A DNA stretch of 64,000 bases from JBJFGR01 sp051892875. Lineage in GTDB: Bacteria > Pseudomonadota > Gammaproteobacteria > Enterobacterales > Succinivibrionaceae. Shown here one piece after another: positions 32,809 to 42,675 of the stretch. The translations under genes and the position numbers were made by a program. The stretch lies in assembly GCA_051892875.1 (NCBI GenBank), contig JBJFGR010000148.1, positions 31,940-95,939 on the forward strand, given 5' to 3'. The first letter of the stretch is position 1. Each line of letters begins with the position of its first letter. The notes beneath the pieces were generated by a model. It was not told where the DNA came from. It did no database searches and was given only the letters and a program-made list of their open reading frames with translations.

Positions 32809-35373
32809 TTATGCTTTATATTCTTCCATCTTGTCAAATTGCATATATTTATATATAGAATCCTTGTCAGATTCGATATTTTTAATTGCATCAAGATACT
32901 CTTGTACGGTAGGTAATTTACCTAACATAGCGGCAACAGTTGCCAATTCTGCACTGGCTAAATAAACATTTGCACCTTGTCCTAAACGATTTGGGAAATT
33001 TCGTGTAGATGTAGATACAACTGTAGCATTATCTGCAACACGTGCCTGATTACCCATACATAATGAACAACCAGGGATTTCGCAACGAGTTCCAACTTTT
33101 CCAAAAATACTGAATAAACCTTCATGGATCAATTCAGCTCTATCCATCTTAGTTGGCGGAGCTATCCACAATTTAACAGGTACTTGTCCTTTTACATTTT
33201 TAAGGAGAGAAGCTGAAGCTCTATAGTGTCCAATATTAGTCATGCATGAACCAATAAACACTTCATCAATCTTTTCACCAGTCACATCTGATAACTTTCT
33301 TGCATCATCAGGGTCATTCGGAGCACAAAGAATAGGTTCCTTAATATCTGACATATTAATATCAATTACTGCAGCATATTCAGCATCTTCATCAGCTTCC
33401 AACAATGTAGGATTTGCTAGCCAATTTTCCATATCTTTAATACGTTTAGCCAAAGTATCCTTATCACTATAACCTTCTTTAATCATCCAATTTAATAATG
33501 TGATATTAGATTTTAAATATTCAATTATAGGTTCTTTATTTAAAGCCACTGTACAACCTGCTGCTGATCGCTCAGCTGAAGCATCTGCCAATTCAAAAGC
33601 TTGCTCTACCTTTAAGTTAGATAAACCCTGTATTTCCAAAATACGACCAGAGAAAATATTCTTCTTACCTTTTTTCTCTACAGTTAATAACCCCATTTCA
33701 ATTGCTTTTAATGGTATTGCATGAACAAGATCTCTTAATGTAATACCTGGTTGCATTGTACCACTAAAACGCACTAAAACGGATTCAGGCATATCTAAAG
33801 GCATAACCCCTGTCGCAGCAGCAAAAGCAACTAATCCAGAGCCTGCAGGGAATGATATACCCATTGGAAATCTAGTATGAGAGTCACCACCTGTACCAAC
33901 AGTATCAGGTAAAACCATCCTATTTAACCAACTATGAATTACACCATCACCAGGTCTTAAAGCAACTCCACCTCTTGATGAAATAAAATTAGGTAAAGTA
34001 TCATGAGTTATAACATCGATAGGCTTAGGATATGCAGCTGTATGACAAAAAGACTGCATAACTAAATCTGCACTAAAACTTAAACAAGCTAAATCTTTAA
34101 GTTCATCTCTAGTCATTGGTCCAGTAGTATCTTGAGAGCCAACAGTGGTCATCTTTGGTTCACAATATGTTCCAGGTCTTATACCTTGAGCACCACAAGC
34201 ACGACCAACAATCTTTTGAGCTAATGTATAACCCTTACCTGTATCTTTGATTTCATCATTCTTTATAAATACATCACTAGTTGGTAATTTCAAATAATCA
34301 CGCGCTTTAGCTGTTAATCCTCTACCAATAATTAAAGGTATACGACCACCTGCACGAACTTCATCTAATAAAACCTTTGTTTTTAAAGAAAATGTTGATA
34401 AAACTTCAGATGTTTCATGTGAAACAATTTTACCTTCATATGGATAAACATCAATAACATCACCTGTTTCTAACTTTGACACATCCATTTCTATAGGTAA
34501 TGCTCCAGCATCTTCCATTGTGTTAAAAAATATAGGGGCTATCTTTCCACCAAATACGAATCCACCTACTCTCTTATTTGGTACATATGGAATATCATTT
34601 CCCATAAACCAAAGAACACTATTTGTAGCACTTTTTCGCGAAGAACCTGTTCCCACAACATCACCAACGTACACTAGTTGATTTCCCTTTTCACGTAATT
34701 TATTTATAGTAGAAACTGGACCTACTACACCATCATTATCAGGGGTAATACCTGGTCTTGCATTCTTTAGCATAGCCTGTGCATGTAAAGGAATATCAGG
34801 TCTACTCCATGCATCTGGAGCTGGTGATAAATCGTCTGTATTTGTTTCACCAGGAACTTTAAAAACAGTTAAGGTAATCTTTTCATCCAACTTCGGTTTA
34901 GATAAAAACCATTCAGCATCAGCCCAAGATTGAATCACAGCTTTTGCGTAAACATTACCATCTGTTGCTTTTTCTGCTATTGTATCAAAAGCATCAAAGA
35001 TTAACAAAGTATGAGATAAAGCTTTAGCTGCAATAGGTGCTAAAGAATTATCATCTAATAAATTAATTAATGAATTAACATTATACCCACCTTGCATTGT
35101 TCCTAACAATTCTACAGCCCTATCTCTAGAAATAAGGGGACTAGATAATTTTCCTAATGCAATATCAGTTAAAAATTCAGCTTTCACTTTTGCTGCTTCA
35201 TCTACACCAGGCGGTATTCTATTCTCTAATAAACCAATCAATTCATCTTCCGAACCTTTTGGTGGATTTTGCAATAACTCAATAACTTCTTTGGTTTCAT
35301 CGACATTAAGCGGTTGAGGCACCACTCCTAATTTTGCTCTATTCGAAACTTTTTCATGATATAAATCTAACAC
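32809..35373 (-). CDS. acnB: aconitate hydratase B
   Basis: Iron-sulfur enzyme that isomerises citrate to isocitrate and can bind mRNA as an apo-protein. I choose the GTG at 35373: GGAGG lies 8 bases upstream and the protein then starts MLDLYHEKVSNRAK, aligning with E. coli MLEEYRKHVAERA; upstream TTG and ATG codons overlap that ribosome site. The 854 residues include the HEAT-like N-terminal domain, GETNTDDLSPAPDAWSRPDIPLH, TGSSRKSATNSV and the cluster cysteines in FIGSCMTNIGH and PGCSLCMGN. It is full length apart from a slightly shorter C-terminus than E. coli (865). Confidence 0.97.
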   Translation of the reverse strand: MLDLYHEKVSNRAKLGVVPQPLNVDETKEVIELLQNPPKGSEDELIGLLENRIPPGVDEAAKVKAEFLTDIALGKLSSPLISRDRAVELLGTMQGGYNVNSLINLLDDNSLAPIAAKALSHTLLIFDAFDTIAEKATDGNVYAKAVIQSWADAEWFLSKPKLDEKITLTVFKVPGETNTDDLSPAPDAWSRPDIPLHAQAMLKNARPGITPDNDGVVGPVSTINKLREKGNQLVYVGDVVGTGSSRKSATNSVLWFMGNDIPYVPNKRVGGFVFGGKIAPIFFNTMEDAGALPIEMDVSKLETGDVIDVYPYEGKIVSHETSEVLSTFSLKTKVLLDEVRAGGRIPLIIGRGLTAKARDYLKLPTSDVFIKNDEIKDTGKGYTLAQKIVGRACGAQGIRPGTYCEPKMTTVGSQDTTGPMTRDELKDLACLSFSADLVMQSFCHTAAYPKPIDVITHDTLPNFISSRGGVALRPGDGVIHSWLNRMVLPDTVGTGGDSHTRFPMGISFPAGSGLVAFAAATGVMPLDMPESVLVRFSGTMQPGITLRDLVHAIPLKAIEMGLLTVEKKGKKNIFSGRILEIQGLSNLKVEQAFELADASAERSAAGCTVALNKEPIIEYLKSNITLLNWMIKEGYSDKDTLAKRIKDMENWLANPTLLEADEDAEYAAVIDINMSDIKEPILCAPNDPDDARKLSDVTGEKIDEVFIGSCMTNIGHYRASASLLKNVKGQVPVKLWIAPPTKMDRAELIHEGLFSIFGKVGTRCEIPGCSLCMGNQARVADNATVVSTSTRNFPNRLGQGANVYLASAELATVAAMLGKLPTVQEYLDAIKNIESDKDSIYKYMQFDKMEEYKA

Positions 35374-35481
35374 TAACATTCCCTCCAAGGTTGAAATTTA
35401 TGTATATTTTATCAAGTTTATACATATTTAACACATTTTATTTATCTAATGCAAATTTGTTACCAACAACAAAAAAATGGT

Positions 35482-35517
35482 AAAAAAAGAAGCTGGTTAA
35501 ATTCTACCAGCTTCTTT
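35482..35517 (-). terminator. terminator of the Pro/His-rich protein gene
   Basis: Twelve-bp stem AAAGAAGCTGGT (35486-35497) and ACCAGCTTCTTT (35506-35517) with an 8-base loop, followed on the minus strand by T. It lies 7 bases after the stop codon. Confidence 0.88.
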
Positions 35518-35524
35518 AAATTAT

Positions 35525-35893
35525 TTACCTATTTTTTCTTCCGCCACCATTAAATTGACCATGAGGCCTACCTGGACCAAAACCACCATTATAATGGTGT
35601 GGAGGTGGTGCTGGTCTAAAACTTCCATGTGGAGGAGGTGGTACTGGTCTAACCCCTCTATGCGGAGGTGGTGGTAAAGGTCTTAGCCCTCTATGATGTG
35701 GAGGTGGTACAGGAACATAATATACAGTTGGAGGAGGTGGTAAGTATCCGTAATTTACACAACCATGGGGACAATTATTGTATGAAAATGAACTATACCC
35801 ATTGCCAACCGAAACAGTAACATCAGCAATGGAAACTGACCCATATAACACAAATATTGAAACTATACAAGCGAAAAAGGTTGTCTTAATCAT
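35525..35893 (-). CDS. secreted proline/histidine-rich repeat protein
   Basis: Not assignable to a family. The 122 residues start with a signal peptide (about 1-23, cleaving after SIA), then a short region with two Cys (NNCPHGC, near residue 40) and a Pro/His/Arg-rich segment (about 52-105) built from an 11-residue unit: RGLRPLPPPPH, RGVRPVPPPPH and the degenerate GSFRPAPPPHH. The tail is Gly-rich and basic. A periplasmic or surface location is likely. The histidines could bind metal, and the polyproline could form an extended stalk; both are guesses. It has its own terminator and stands alone between acnB and ampD. Confidence 0.75.
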   Translation of the reverse strand: MIKTTFFACIVSIFVLYGSVSIADVTVSVGNGYSSFSYNNCPHGCVNYGYLPPPPTVYYVPVPPPHHRGLRPLPPPPHRGVRPVPPPPHGSFRPAPPPHHYNGGFGPGRPHGQFNGGGRKNR

Positions 35894-36050
35894 ATATAAA
35901 CCCTCTTGTGAAATAAAAAATATTTTACATACACTATGTATCTAAATTTAGTTTATCAAAACCACTATTAATACACAAGAAAAAGTCACAACCGTTTCTT
36001 AAATCAATGTATGTAAATATTTTAATTTTTATTGCATCATATATAAGCAA

Positions 36051-36593
36051 TTATTCACTCAAAGCAGAAAGATATTTATTCCAGTCAAAACTTTTACCTG
36101 GGTCAGTTTTTCTAGTAGGTGCAATATCACAATGTCCAACTATTCTATTAGGGTTTAAATCAGGATAAGATTTTATTAATATCTTTGATAATTCTATTAA
36201 TTTAGAGTATTGTTCATCGGTATAAAAAACATCATCCGATCCCTCTAATTCAATTCCAATACTAAAATCATTACAATTATCTCTATCTAAATATACCGAT
36301 TTTCCTGCATGCCAAGCTCTATCTAAGCAAGAAACAAATTGAACTAATTCACCAGTTCTTTTTATATAAAAATGAGAACTAACTTGAAGTTGTGCAATTC
36401 CTTCAAAATAATCATCTTTTGAAACATCAAGATTATTTGTAAAAAATTGCTCTACGTATGAATGACCAAATTTCCTAGGGGGTAATGAAATATTATGAAT
36501 AACTAATAAACTTATTTCATTTTTAGGTCTTTTGTTATAATTTAAGCTTTTATAATATTTGATTCCTTGAACCCATCCCGATAATATTTTCAT
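36051..36593 (-). CDS. ampD: 1,6-anhydro-N-acetylmuramyl-L-alanine amidase AmpD
   Basis: Cytoplasmic zinc amidase that removes peptides from anhydro-muropeptides during murein recycling and so keeps AmpR-controlled beta-lactamase off in species that have it. The 180 residues show zinc ligands H33 (LVIHNISLPP), H154 and D164 (GHCDIAPTRKTDPG), the same spacing as E. coli (H34, H154, D164), and RAWHAGKS and NDFSIGIELEG. It lies 50 bases downstream of lpxC and may be expressed from the division cluster. Confidence 0.97.
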   Translation of the reverse strand: MKILSGWVQGIKYYKSLNYNKRPKNEISLLVIHNISLPPRKFGHSYVEQFFTNNLDVSKDDYFEGIAQLQVSSHFYIKRTGELVQFVSCLDRAWHAGKSVYLDRDNCNDFSIGIELEGSDDVFYTDEQYSKLIELSKILIKSYPDLNPNRIVGHCDIAPTRKTDPGKSFDWNKYLSALSE

Positions 36594-36643
36594 TATAAAA
36601 ACCCAAAAGGCCCACTAATAAACAGGTCTTAAAAAATAAAAAA

Positions 36644-37597
36644 CTAAGATAAACAAGCAATATCCAATGGTAAAATATCAGCAGAATCTCTCAAAAATCT
36701 ATTTTGTTCTATATGTTCCTTACCATCATCAATCTCAATCAATTCATAAGCTGTTGCATCTGCTAATAAAGCTCTTAACAACATGTTATTTAAATGATGA
36801 CCTGTCTTATAAGCATGAAATTCACCAATCATACTCTTTGCTGACATATATAAATCACCTATAGCATCTAGCATCTTATGTTTTACGAACTCATTCGGAT
36901 AACGTAATCCTTCAGGATTAATAACACTATAATCATCTAATACTACAGCATTATCCAAACTACCACCCAATGCTAAATTATGAGCATGCATAAATTCTAC
37001 GTCTTTCATAAAACAAAAAGTTCTAGCTCTACTTACATCTCTAAAAAATGACTTTCCTGTAAAGTTAAAGGAAAACTTCTGCAACTTTTTATTCATTGCT
37101 GGATGATTAAAATCTATCTGTAAATCTACTAAAAATCCATTTCCTAAAGATGGTCTTAATTCAGCCCACTTATCATCAAGTTCAACACGAACAACTTTTT
37201 TTATTTTTATGAATTTTTTAGTTACGGGTAATATTTCAATACCTGCTTCTTCTAATAAATACATAAAAGGTTGAGCAGACCCATCCATTACAGGCAATTC
37301 AGGAGCATCTACTTCAATGTATATATTATCAATACCCATTGCACTTAATGCAGCTGATAAATGCTCAATTGTTGATATTCTATCGCCTCTATCATTAACA
37401 ATAGCAGTGCATAATTCTGTATCACGAACCATGTCTGCAGATGCTTTCATATAGACACGCGGATTCAAATCAGTACGCACATAAACAACGCCTGTATTTG
37501 CCTTCGCAGGCTTAAATACCATATTTACCTTTTTACCAGAATGTAAACCAATACCAGAAGCATGTACTTCTTGTTTAATAGTTCGTTGTTTAATCAT
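36644..37597 (-). CDS. lpxC: UDP-3-O-acyl-N-acetylglucosamine deacetylase LpxC
   Basis: Zinc deacetylase and committed step of lipid A synthesis. The ATG at 37597 gives 317 residues starting MIKQRTIKQ as in E. coli; a GTG three codons earlier is less likely. Zinc and catalytic residues are visible: E78-H79 in STIEHLSAAL, the HKMLDAIGD block and HHLNN near residue 263. The C-terminus is longer and more acidic than usual (ELIEIDDGKEHIEQNRFL). It follows ftsZ, the standard end of the division cluster, but a terminator lies between them. Confidence 0.97.
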   Translation of the reverse strand: MIKQRTIKQEVHASGIGLHSGKKVNMVFKPAKANTGVVYVRTDLNPRVYMKASADMVRDTELCTAIVNDRGDRISTIEHLSAALSAMGIDNIYIEVDAPELPVMDGSAQPFMYLLEEAGIEILPVTKKFIKIKKVVRVELDDKWAELRPSLGNGFLVDLQIDFNHPAMNKKLQKFSFNFTGKSFFRDVSRARTFCFMKDVEFMHAHNLALGGSLDNAVVLDDYSVINPEGLRYPNEFVKHKMLDAIGDLYMSAKSMIGEFHAYKTGHHLNNMLLRALLADATAYELIEIDDGKEHIEQNRFLRDSADILPLDIACLS

Positions 37598-37712
37598 AAT
37601 ATCCACTCTAAAACATCAATAACGTGATCATTATATCATATTTACTTTGATTTTAACTCATTTTATAAAGTTCACAACAAATTTTTAATATTGAAACCCT
37701 TATCACAATAAT

Positions 37713-37742
37713 AAAAAAAAGAGAAGTTCAAAAAAACCTCTC
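37713..37742 (-). terminator. terminator between ftsZ and lpxC
   Basis: On the minus strand GAGAGGTT pairs with AACTTCTC (one G-T pair) around six T, followed by a run of eight T. It lies 28 bases after ftsZ and would limit read-through into lpxC. Confidence 0.8.
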
Positions 37743-37770
37743 CTTTTACATACGTTTTCAATAATTTTAA

Positions 37771-38970
37771 CTAGTCAGCTTTTTTTGTTAAGAATGACGG
37801 CAACTCAAAATGATCTGATTCAAATGGAGATGACTTCTTAAGTGAAGGTTCATTTTTAGAATCATCATCTACAGGCTTTGAATTACCAAAGAAGCTACCT
37901 GTACTATAACTATCATTTGATGAATTATCACCTAACACATCAACTTTATTTTGTTGTTTACTTTGCTTATTATCAATATCAGTTAGACCTGATAATAAAA
38001 CTGTAACATTAGCCTGATCTTCTTTTAAACCACCATCAAAAACGATACCGATTTTAAAGAATGAAGTATCACTACCATACTTATCTTGCAATAATTGTAC
38101 TGTTTCACTAACTTGTAGTAAGCCATATTGAGGATTAACACTAACATTTACTACCATATTCTTAGCTTTCTTATAAGCCATATCATCTACTAATGGACAA
38201 TTAACAGCCTTATCAAATGCATCCTGAATAGCGTTTTCACCTTCACCGTGTCCCATACCAATTAATGCAGAACCAGAACGTGTCAAAGCTGCTTTAATAT
38301 CATTAAAGTCTAAGTTCATATAACCATTTGCTTTAATAACATCAGAAATACCTTTTACAGCATTCTTTAAAACTCTGTTACATTCCTGGAATGCTCCTAA
38401 AATTGTTATATTTTTTGGTAGATTCTTCAATAACTTATCATTAGGTATTACTATCAAAGCATCAACTTGTTCTTTTAATTTTTCAATACCAGCTTCAGCT
38501 TTGATCATCTGTTGCTTACCCTCAAAAGTATAAGGTTTAGTAACAATAGCAACTGTTAATGCACCCAATTCTTTCTTAGCTATTTCTGCGACAACAGGTG
38601 AAGCACCAGTTCCTGTACCACCACCCATACCAGCTGTTATAAAAACAATATCAGCACTCTTAATTCTATTTTTTATATCTTCTTTACTTTCTTCTGCTGC
38701 TGTTTTTCCTACTTCAGGATTAGAACCAGAACCTAACCCTCTAGTGGTATTTACCCCTATTTGAATTTTTTCAGAAGCCAAATTACTGTTCAATGCTTGT
38801 AAATCTGTATTAATAGCAATAAAATCTACATGCTCAACATTTTCTTCAACCATGTGTTGCACAGAATTACTACCACCGCCACCGACACCGATAACCTTGA
38901 TAATTGCCTTTCCATTATTTTCTGGTATCATCTGTCCAGAGCCCTCTGACACTTGATAAATATCACTCAT
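37771..38970 (-). CDS. ftsZ: cell-division GTPase FtsZ
   Basis: Tubulin-like GTPase that forms the cytokinetic ring. The 399 residues contain VGGGGSNSVQHM near residue 30, the tubulin signature GGGTGTGASPV near 110, the synergy-loop NPDVDFxDI-type region MNLDFNDIKAAL near 210, a disordered Asn/Ser/Asp-rich linker (about 325-385) and the conserved C-terminal peptide HFELPSFLTKKAD that binds FtsA and ZipA. A 154-base gap separates it from ftsA and probably carries ftsZ promoters. Confidence 0.98.
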   Translation of the reverse strand: MSDIYQVSEGSGQMIPENNGKAIIKVIGVGGGGSNSVQHMVEENVEHVDFIAINTDLQALNSNLASEKIQIGVNTTRGLGSGSNPEVGKTAAEESKEDIKNRIKSADIVFITAGMGGGTGTGASPVVAEIAKKELGALTVAIVTKPYTFEGKQQMIKAEAGIEKLKEQVDALIVIPNDKLLKNLPKNITILGAFQECNRVLKNAVKGISDVIKANGYMNLDFNDIKAALTRSGSALIGMGHGEGENAIQDAFDKAVNCPLVDDMAYKKAKNMVVNVSVNPQYGLLQVSETVQLLQDKYGSDTSFFKIGIVFDGGLKEDQANVTVLLSGLTDIDNKQSKQQNKVDVLGDNSSNDSYSTGSFFGNSKPVDDDSKNEPSLKKSSPFESDHFELPSFLTKKAD

Positions 38971-39124
38971 TTTCCAAATCTACCCCTAATCAAATTAATA
39001 TTATTTTGAGCAGAAAAAATCTTCCCAAACTTTATCACTTAGTATATATCAAAATATAAAAAGTTCAAACCATTGATTTATCATTATTTTTTTACAATAT
39101 TTTTATTAAACTAAATTAGTCTAA

Positions 39125-40420
39125 TTAATCACAAAATCTATTGTTCCACCAATTACTCAACTTACTCCAAACAGTAGTTTCCGAAGGATTTACCATTGGT
39201 TCTTTAACAGCTTCACAATATTTATACAAACCTATTATTGTTTCTTTTCCGTGACCTTCTAAACTATCAACTTGGCCACTTATTCCTACGGTTGAAACAT
39301 TAATAAAGTTTACTTTAGAAGCATACTGTGACAACCCATTGTTTTCTAAAAACTTTTGAAAACATCTTTTTATACCATCTATTCGAGTTGCTCCACCAGC
39401 TAAAATAAAACCATATCCCAATTCACAGCCATTATCAATATCATTTAATTGTTGTATAGCTTGTGCAAAAATTGCACTATATCTAGAATCTATCATTTCT
39501 GCTAAATCTAGTTTATTAATTTGAAACAAGCCACGTATGGAATCCCCTTCAATATCTATTATTTTACTTGAAGATACACTATCTTTATCTGCACACCCTA
39601 CTGTAGTTTTTATTTTCTCAGCAGTAGTCTCTGATACACCATACATTACAGCTATATCTCGAGAGATAGATTTTCCTGCATGATTACTTGAACCTGTATA
39701 AATAATTCTGTCTTTATCGTATACTACAATATCAACATAACTACAACCAATATCTAATATACAACATCCTAATTCTTTTACAGATTCATCTGCTAGTGAA
39801 AAAGAAGCTGCAAAACAACTTGATGTAAATTCAATATCGTATTCTGAATTTGGTAAAAATATTAATGCCTGTTTTAAATTTTCTAAAAAAACACTATTGG
39901 CATATATCAAATGTACATGGGCATATAATTGACCTCCTATTATTCCTCTAGGATTCTCAACATTATGGTTTTCATCTATATCGTAGCTATGTGAACAAGA
40001 TGAAATTAAATCATACCCACTCATATTGTATGACTTAGCTATATTTATTGCTTGATCAACATCTAACCCTGTAACAGCTCTATGACCAAGATCCACTGTT
40101 CCAAAATTATTTTTATACTTAATATATTTTCCAGGTACAGTTACAAAAGTTTTTGCCTTACTCATATCTAAAGACACACCATTATTTCTTGTAACTGAAA
40201 AAGCACTAGCATATGCTGTTGAAATATCTTCTTTTAACTTTTCTATATTTGAAATACCTTCAGATGTTATACCTGTTGTCTTTACATAACTATTTCCATG
40301 TATATGAATATAACCATCTTTTATAGATGCAATAGATACTCTTATTTCAGATGTCCCCATATCTATCGCAACAACGGTATCGCTACCATCAAAATGATCC
40401 CATTTTTTATCAGATATCAT
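39125..40420 (-). CDS. ftsA: cell-division actin-like protein FtsA
   Basis: Membrane tether and activator of the FtsZ ring. The 431 residues show the actin-fold phosphate motif AIDMGTSEIRVSIAS, the 1C subdomain around residues 85-165 and ILDIGCSYVDIVVYD and GFILAGGATRIDG. The extreme C-terminus TTVWSKLSNWWNNRF is an amphipathic membrane-targeting helix like that of E. coli FtsA. It lies 6 bases after ftsQ. Confidence 0.95.
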   Translation of the reverse strand: MISDKKWDHFDGSDTVVAIDMGTSEIRVSIASIKDGYIHIHGNSYVKTTGITSEGISNIEKLKEDISTAYASAFSVTRNNGVSLDMSKAKTFVTVPGKYIKYKNNFGTVDLGHRAVTGLDVDQAINIAKSYNMSGYDLISSCSHSYDIDENHNVENPRGIIGGQLYAHVHLIYANSVFLENLKQALIFLPNSEYDIEFTSSCFAASFSLADESVKELGCCILDIGCSYVDIVVYDKDRIIYTGSSNHAGKSISRDIAVMYGVSETTAEKIKTTVGCADKDSVSSSKIIDIEGDSIRGLFQINKLDLAEMIDSRYSAIFAQAIQQLNDIDNGCELGYGFILAGGATRIDGIKRCFQKFLENNGLSQYASKVNFINVSTVGISGQVDSLEGHGKETIIGLYKYCEAVKEPMVNPSETTVWSKLSNWWNNRFCD

Positions 40421-40426
40421 AATCCA

Positions 40427-41221
40427 CTATAATCCACTTTGTTTTTCTTTAAGAGAAAATCCTGTATTATATCTTAAATCAACATAATCAATATTTTGTT
40501 TATTTTCAATATATGGATAAGTTAATACAAACTTTTTTAATCTAGACAAAAGTATGTTTTTCTTATTTTTTCCCAGAAAAACATTATCAACATCTTTACC
40601 TAGAATTAATTCTATTCCATTATTTAAACGTAATTTCCAAACAAAATTATCAGTAAATGTTAATGATAATATATGCATACCAGATTCTAATAAATAATTA
40701 TTAAATTCTATATATCGATCATACATTTGTTGCGCAAATTCTTCTTTGCCGTACAAATGAACTAATTTAGCTTTAACAATTTCCAAATTAGGATAAACCA
40801 CTTTCCAATGATTTGTAAGAATTCCATTATTAAAATAAGCTATAGGTTTATTTTCAACTATACTAACAACTAATATATTAGGAGCTTTTTTTCTCAATGA
40901 TGTTTGATAAATCCACGGAAGATCCTCCAAATATTGTCTCATTTCAGTAAAATTCATGGTAAATATATTGCCACTCTCTGGATTTTTTAACAAAAATTGC
41001 TCTATATCATTTGCTGAAATGTAGTCAAGCTCTCCCTCAACTTGAATTTTTCCGACAGGAATAGCATCCACACTTGTAAGAGATACATGTAAAAAATAAA
41101 GCAAGAAACCTTCAAAAAAAAGAAATATTAACAAGCATAAAAAACCGAAACAATTATAAGCAAAGCTATATTGAATCTGATTATGTACCTTGTTATATCT
41201 CTTTTCTCGTTTATTGTACAC
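40427..41221 (-). CDS. ftsQ: cell-division protein FtsQ
   Basis: Bitopic divisome protein linking early and late division proteins through FtsB/FtsL. The 264 residues have a cytoplasmic basic N-terminus, one membrane segment (about 25-48), a POTRA domain (about 57-125, starting VGKIQVEGELDYISANDIEQFL) and a beta domain. It starts 1 base after murC; ddlB, usually found here, is missing. Confidence 0.92.
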   Translation of the reverse strand: MYNKREKRYNKVHNQIQYSFAYNCFGFLCLLIFLFFEGFLLYFLHVSLTSVDAIPVGKIQVEGELDYISANDIEQFLLKNPESGNIFTMNFTEMRQYLEDLPWIYQTSLRKKAPNILVVSIVENKPIAYFNNGILTNHWKVVYPNLEIVKAKLVHLYGKEEFAQQMYDRYIEFNNYLLESGMHILSLTFTDNFVWKLRLNNGIELILGKDVDNVFLGKNKKNILLSRLKKFVLTYPYIENKQNIDYVDLRYNTGFSLKEKQSGL

Positions 41222-41222
41222 C

Positions 41223-42674
41223 TTAATCTCTTTCCTTTAATTTAGATATTAAAAGTTTAGATGACGCCAAAACTTTTGCTATTTTACCCACATTTCCAGC
41301 ACCTTGAGTTAATAAAATATCTCCATCTTTTATTATATCCGCAACTGTGGAAGGAACTTGTTCAGCAGAAGGTACAAAATATGGTTCTACTTTTCCTCTC
41401 AACCTAATAGACCTACATAATGCTCTACCATCAGCACCTACTATTGCATCCTCTCCTGCAGAATAAACATCCATTAAAATCAATTCATCAACTAAACTTA
41501 ACACTTCAATAAAGTCTTCAAAACAATCTCTTGTTCTTGTATATCTATGTGGCTGAAATATCATTACTAACCTTCTATCAGGCCAACCATTACGAACAGC
41601 ATTAATAGTTGCTCTAACTTCACTAGGATGATGCCCATAATCATCTACTAACATTACCTTTCCATTTCCCGTATCAAATTCACCGTACTGTTCAAAACGA
41701 CGACCAACACCTTGAAACTTAGCCAAAGAATCTAAAATAGCTGTATCAGAAATTCCATTCTCTGTTGCAACAGCTATGGCTGCACAAGCATTTAACACCA
41801 TATGAAAACCTGGCAAAGATAATTTTACATTTAAACTTGAGCCATTTTTTCTAGTAACAGTAAAGGAGCTATGATCATTTTCTTGTTTAAAATTACTTAT
41901 TCTTAGGTCACTATCCTCACTTATTCCATATGTAATTATTGTTCTACCTATCTGAGGAAGTAATTCTCTTATAACAGGATCGTCAATACATACTACGGCT
42001 ACACCATAAAAAGGTAAATTATGTAAAAATTCTACAAATGTACTTTTAAGTGCATTAAAATCTCCACCATAAGTATCCATATGGTCAGCTTCTATATTAG
42101 TTACCACAGAACACATTGGTTGCAAATGTAAAAAAGAGGCATCAGATTCATCAGCTTCAGCTATTAGATACTTACCACTACCCAATCTGGCATTAACCCC
42201 AGCACTATTTAACAATCCACCGATAACAAAAGTAGGATCTAACCCAGCTTCCGCAAATATTGAAGCTATGAGACTTGTTGTAGTAGTTTTACCATGAGTA
42301 CCAGCAACTGCTATCCCAAATCGATAACGCATTAATTCAGCTAACATTTCAGCTCTGCGAACAATAGGTATTCTAGTCTGCTCTGCAGCTAACCATTCAG
42401 GATTATTCTTCTTTATAGCGCTAGAAAGAACAACCACATTAGCACCTGTGATATTACTTTCATTATGACCAATAAATATTTTTATACCTTTACTTTCCAA
42501 ATGTTCAGTTACACTTGATTTTACAATATCAGATCCTGTAACCACATAACCTTCATTAGCAAGAACTTCCGCAATACCATTCATTCCTGCCCCGCCTATA
42601 CCAACGAAATGAATTCTTTTTATTTTGTGCATTTGAGGTACATTATTAATATACTCTTTATTTTCGGACATCAT
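41223..42674 (-). CDS. murC: UDP-N-acetylmuramate--L-alanine ligase MurC
   Basis: Adds L-alanine to UDP-MurNAc, the first peptide-stem step. The 483 residues show HFVGIGGAGMNGIAEVL, the ATP loop GTHGKTTTTSLIA near residue 123, EADESDASFLHLQP and the C-terminal DDYGHHPSEVRATI and FQPHRYTRT. A Shine-Dalgarno AGGAG lies 6 bases before the first of two ATG codons. It begins 1 base after murG. Confidence 0.98.
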   Translation of the reverse strand: MMSENKEYINNVPQMHKIKRIHFVGIGGAGMNGIAEVLANEGYVVTGSDIVKSSVTEHLESKGIKIFIGHNESNITGANVVVLSSAIKKNNPEWLAAEQTRIPIVRRAEMLAELMRYRFGIAVAGTHGKTTTTSLIASIFAEAGLDPTFVIGGLLNSAGVNARLGSGKYLIAEADESDASFLHLQPMCSVVTNIEADHMDTYGGDFNALKSTFVEFLHNLPFYGVAVVCIDDPVIRELLPQIGRTIITYGISEDSDLRISNFKQENDHSSFTVTRKNGSSLNVKLSLPGFHMVLNACAAIAVATENGISDTAILDSLAKFQGVGRRFEQYGEFDTGNGKVMLVDDYGHHPSEVRATINAVRNGWPDRRLVMIFQPHRYTRTRDCFEDFIEVLSLVDELILMDVYSAGEDAIVGADGRALCRSIRLRGKVEPYFVPSAEQVPSTVADIIKDGDILLTQGAGNVGKIAKVLASSKLLISKLKERD

Positions 42675-42675
42675 T

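Noticed and set aside
35590..35720. GGTGG-rich repeats as a regulatory repeat array
   Set aside because: They are in frame and encode the Pro/His repeats of the secreted protein.
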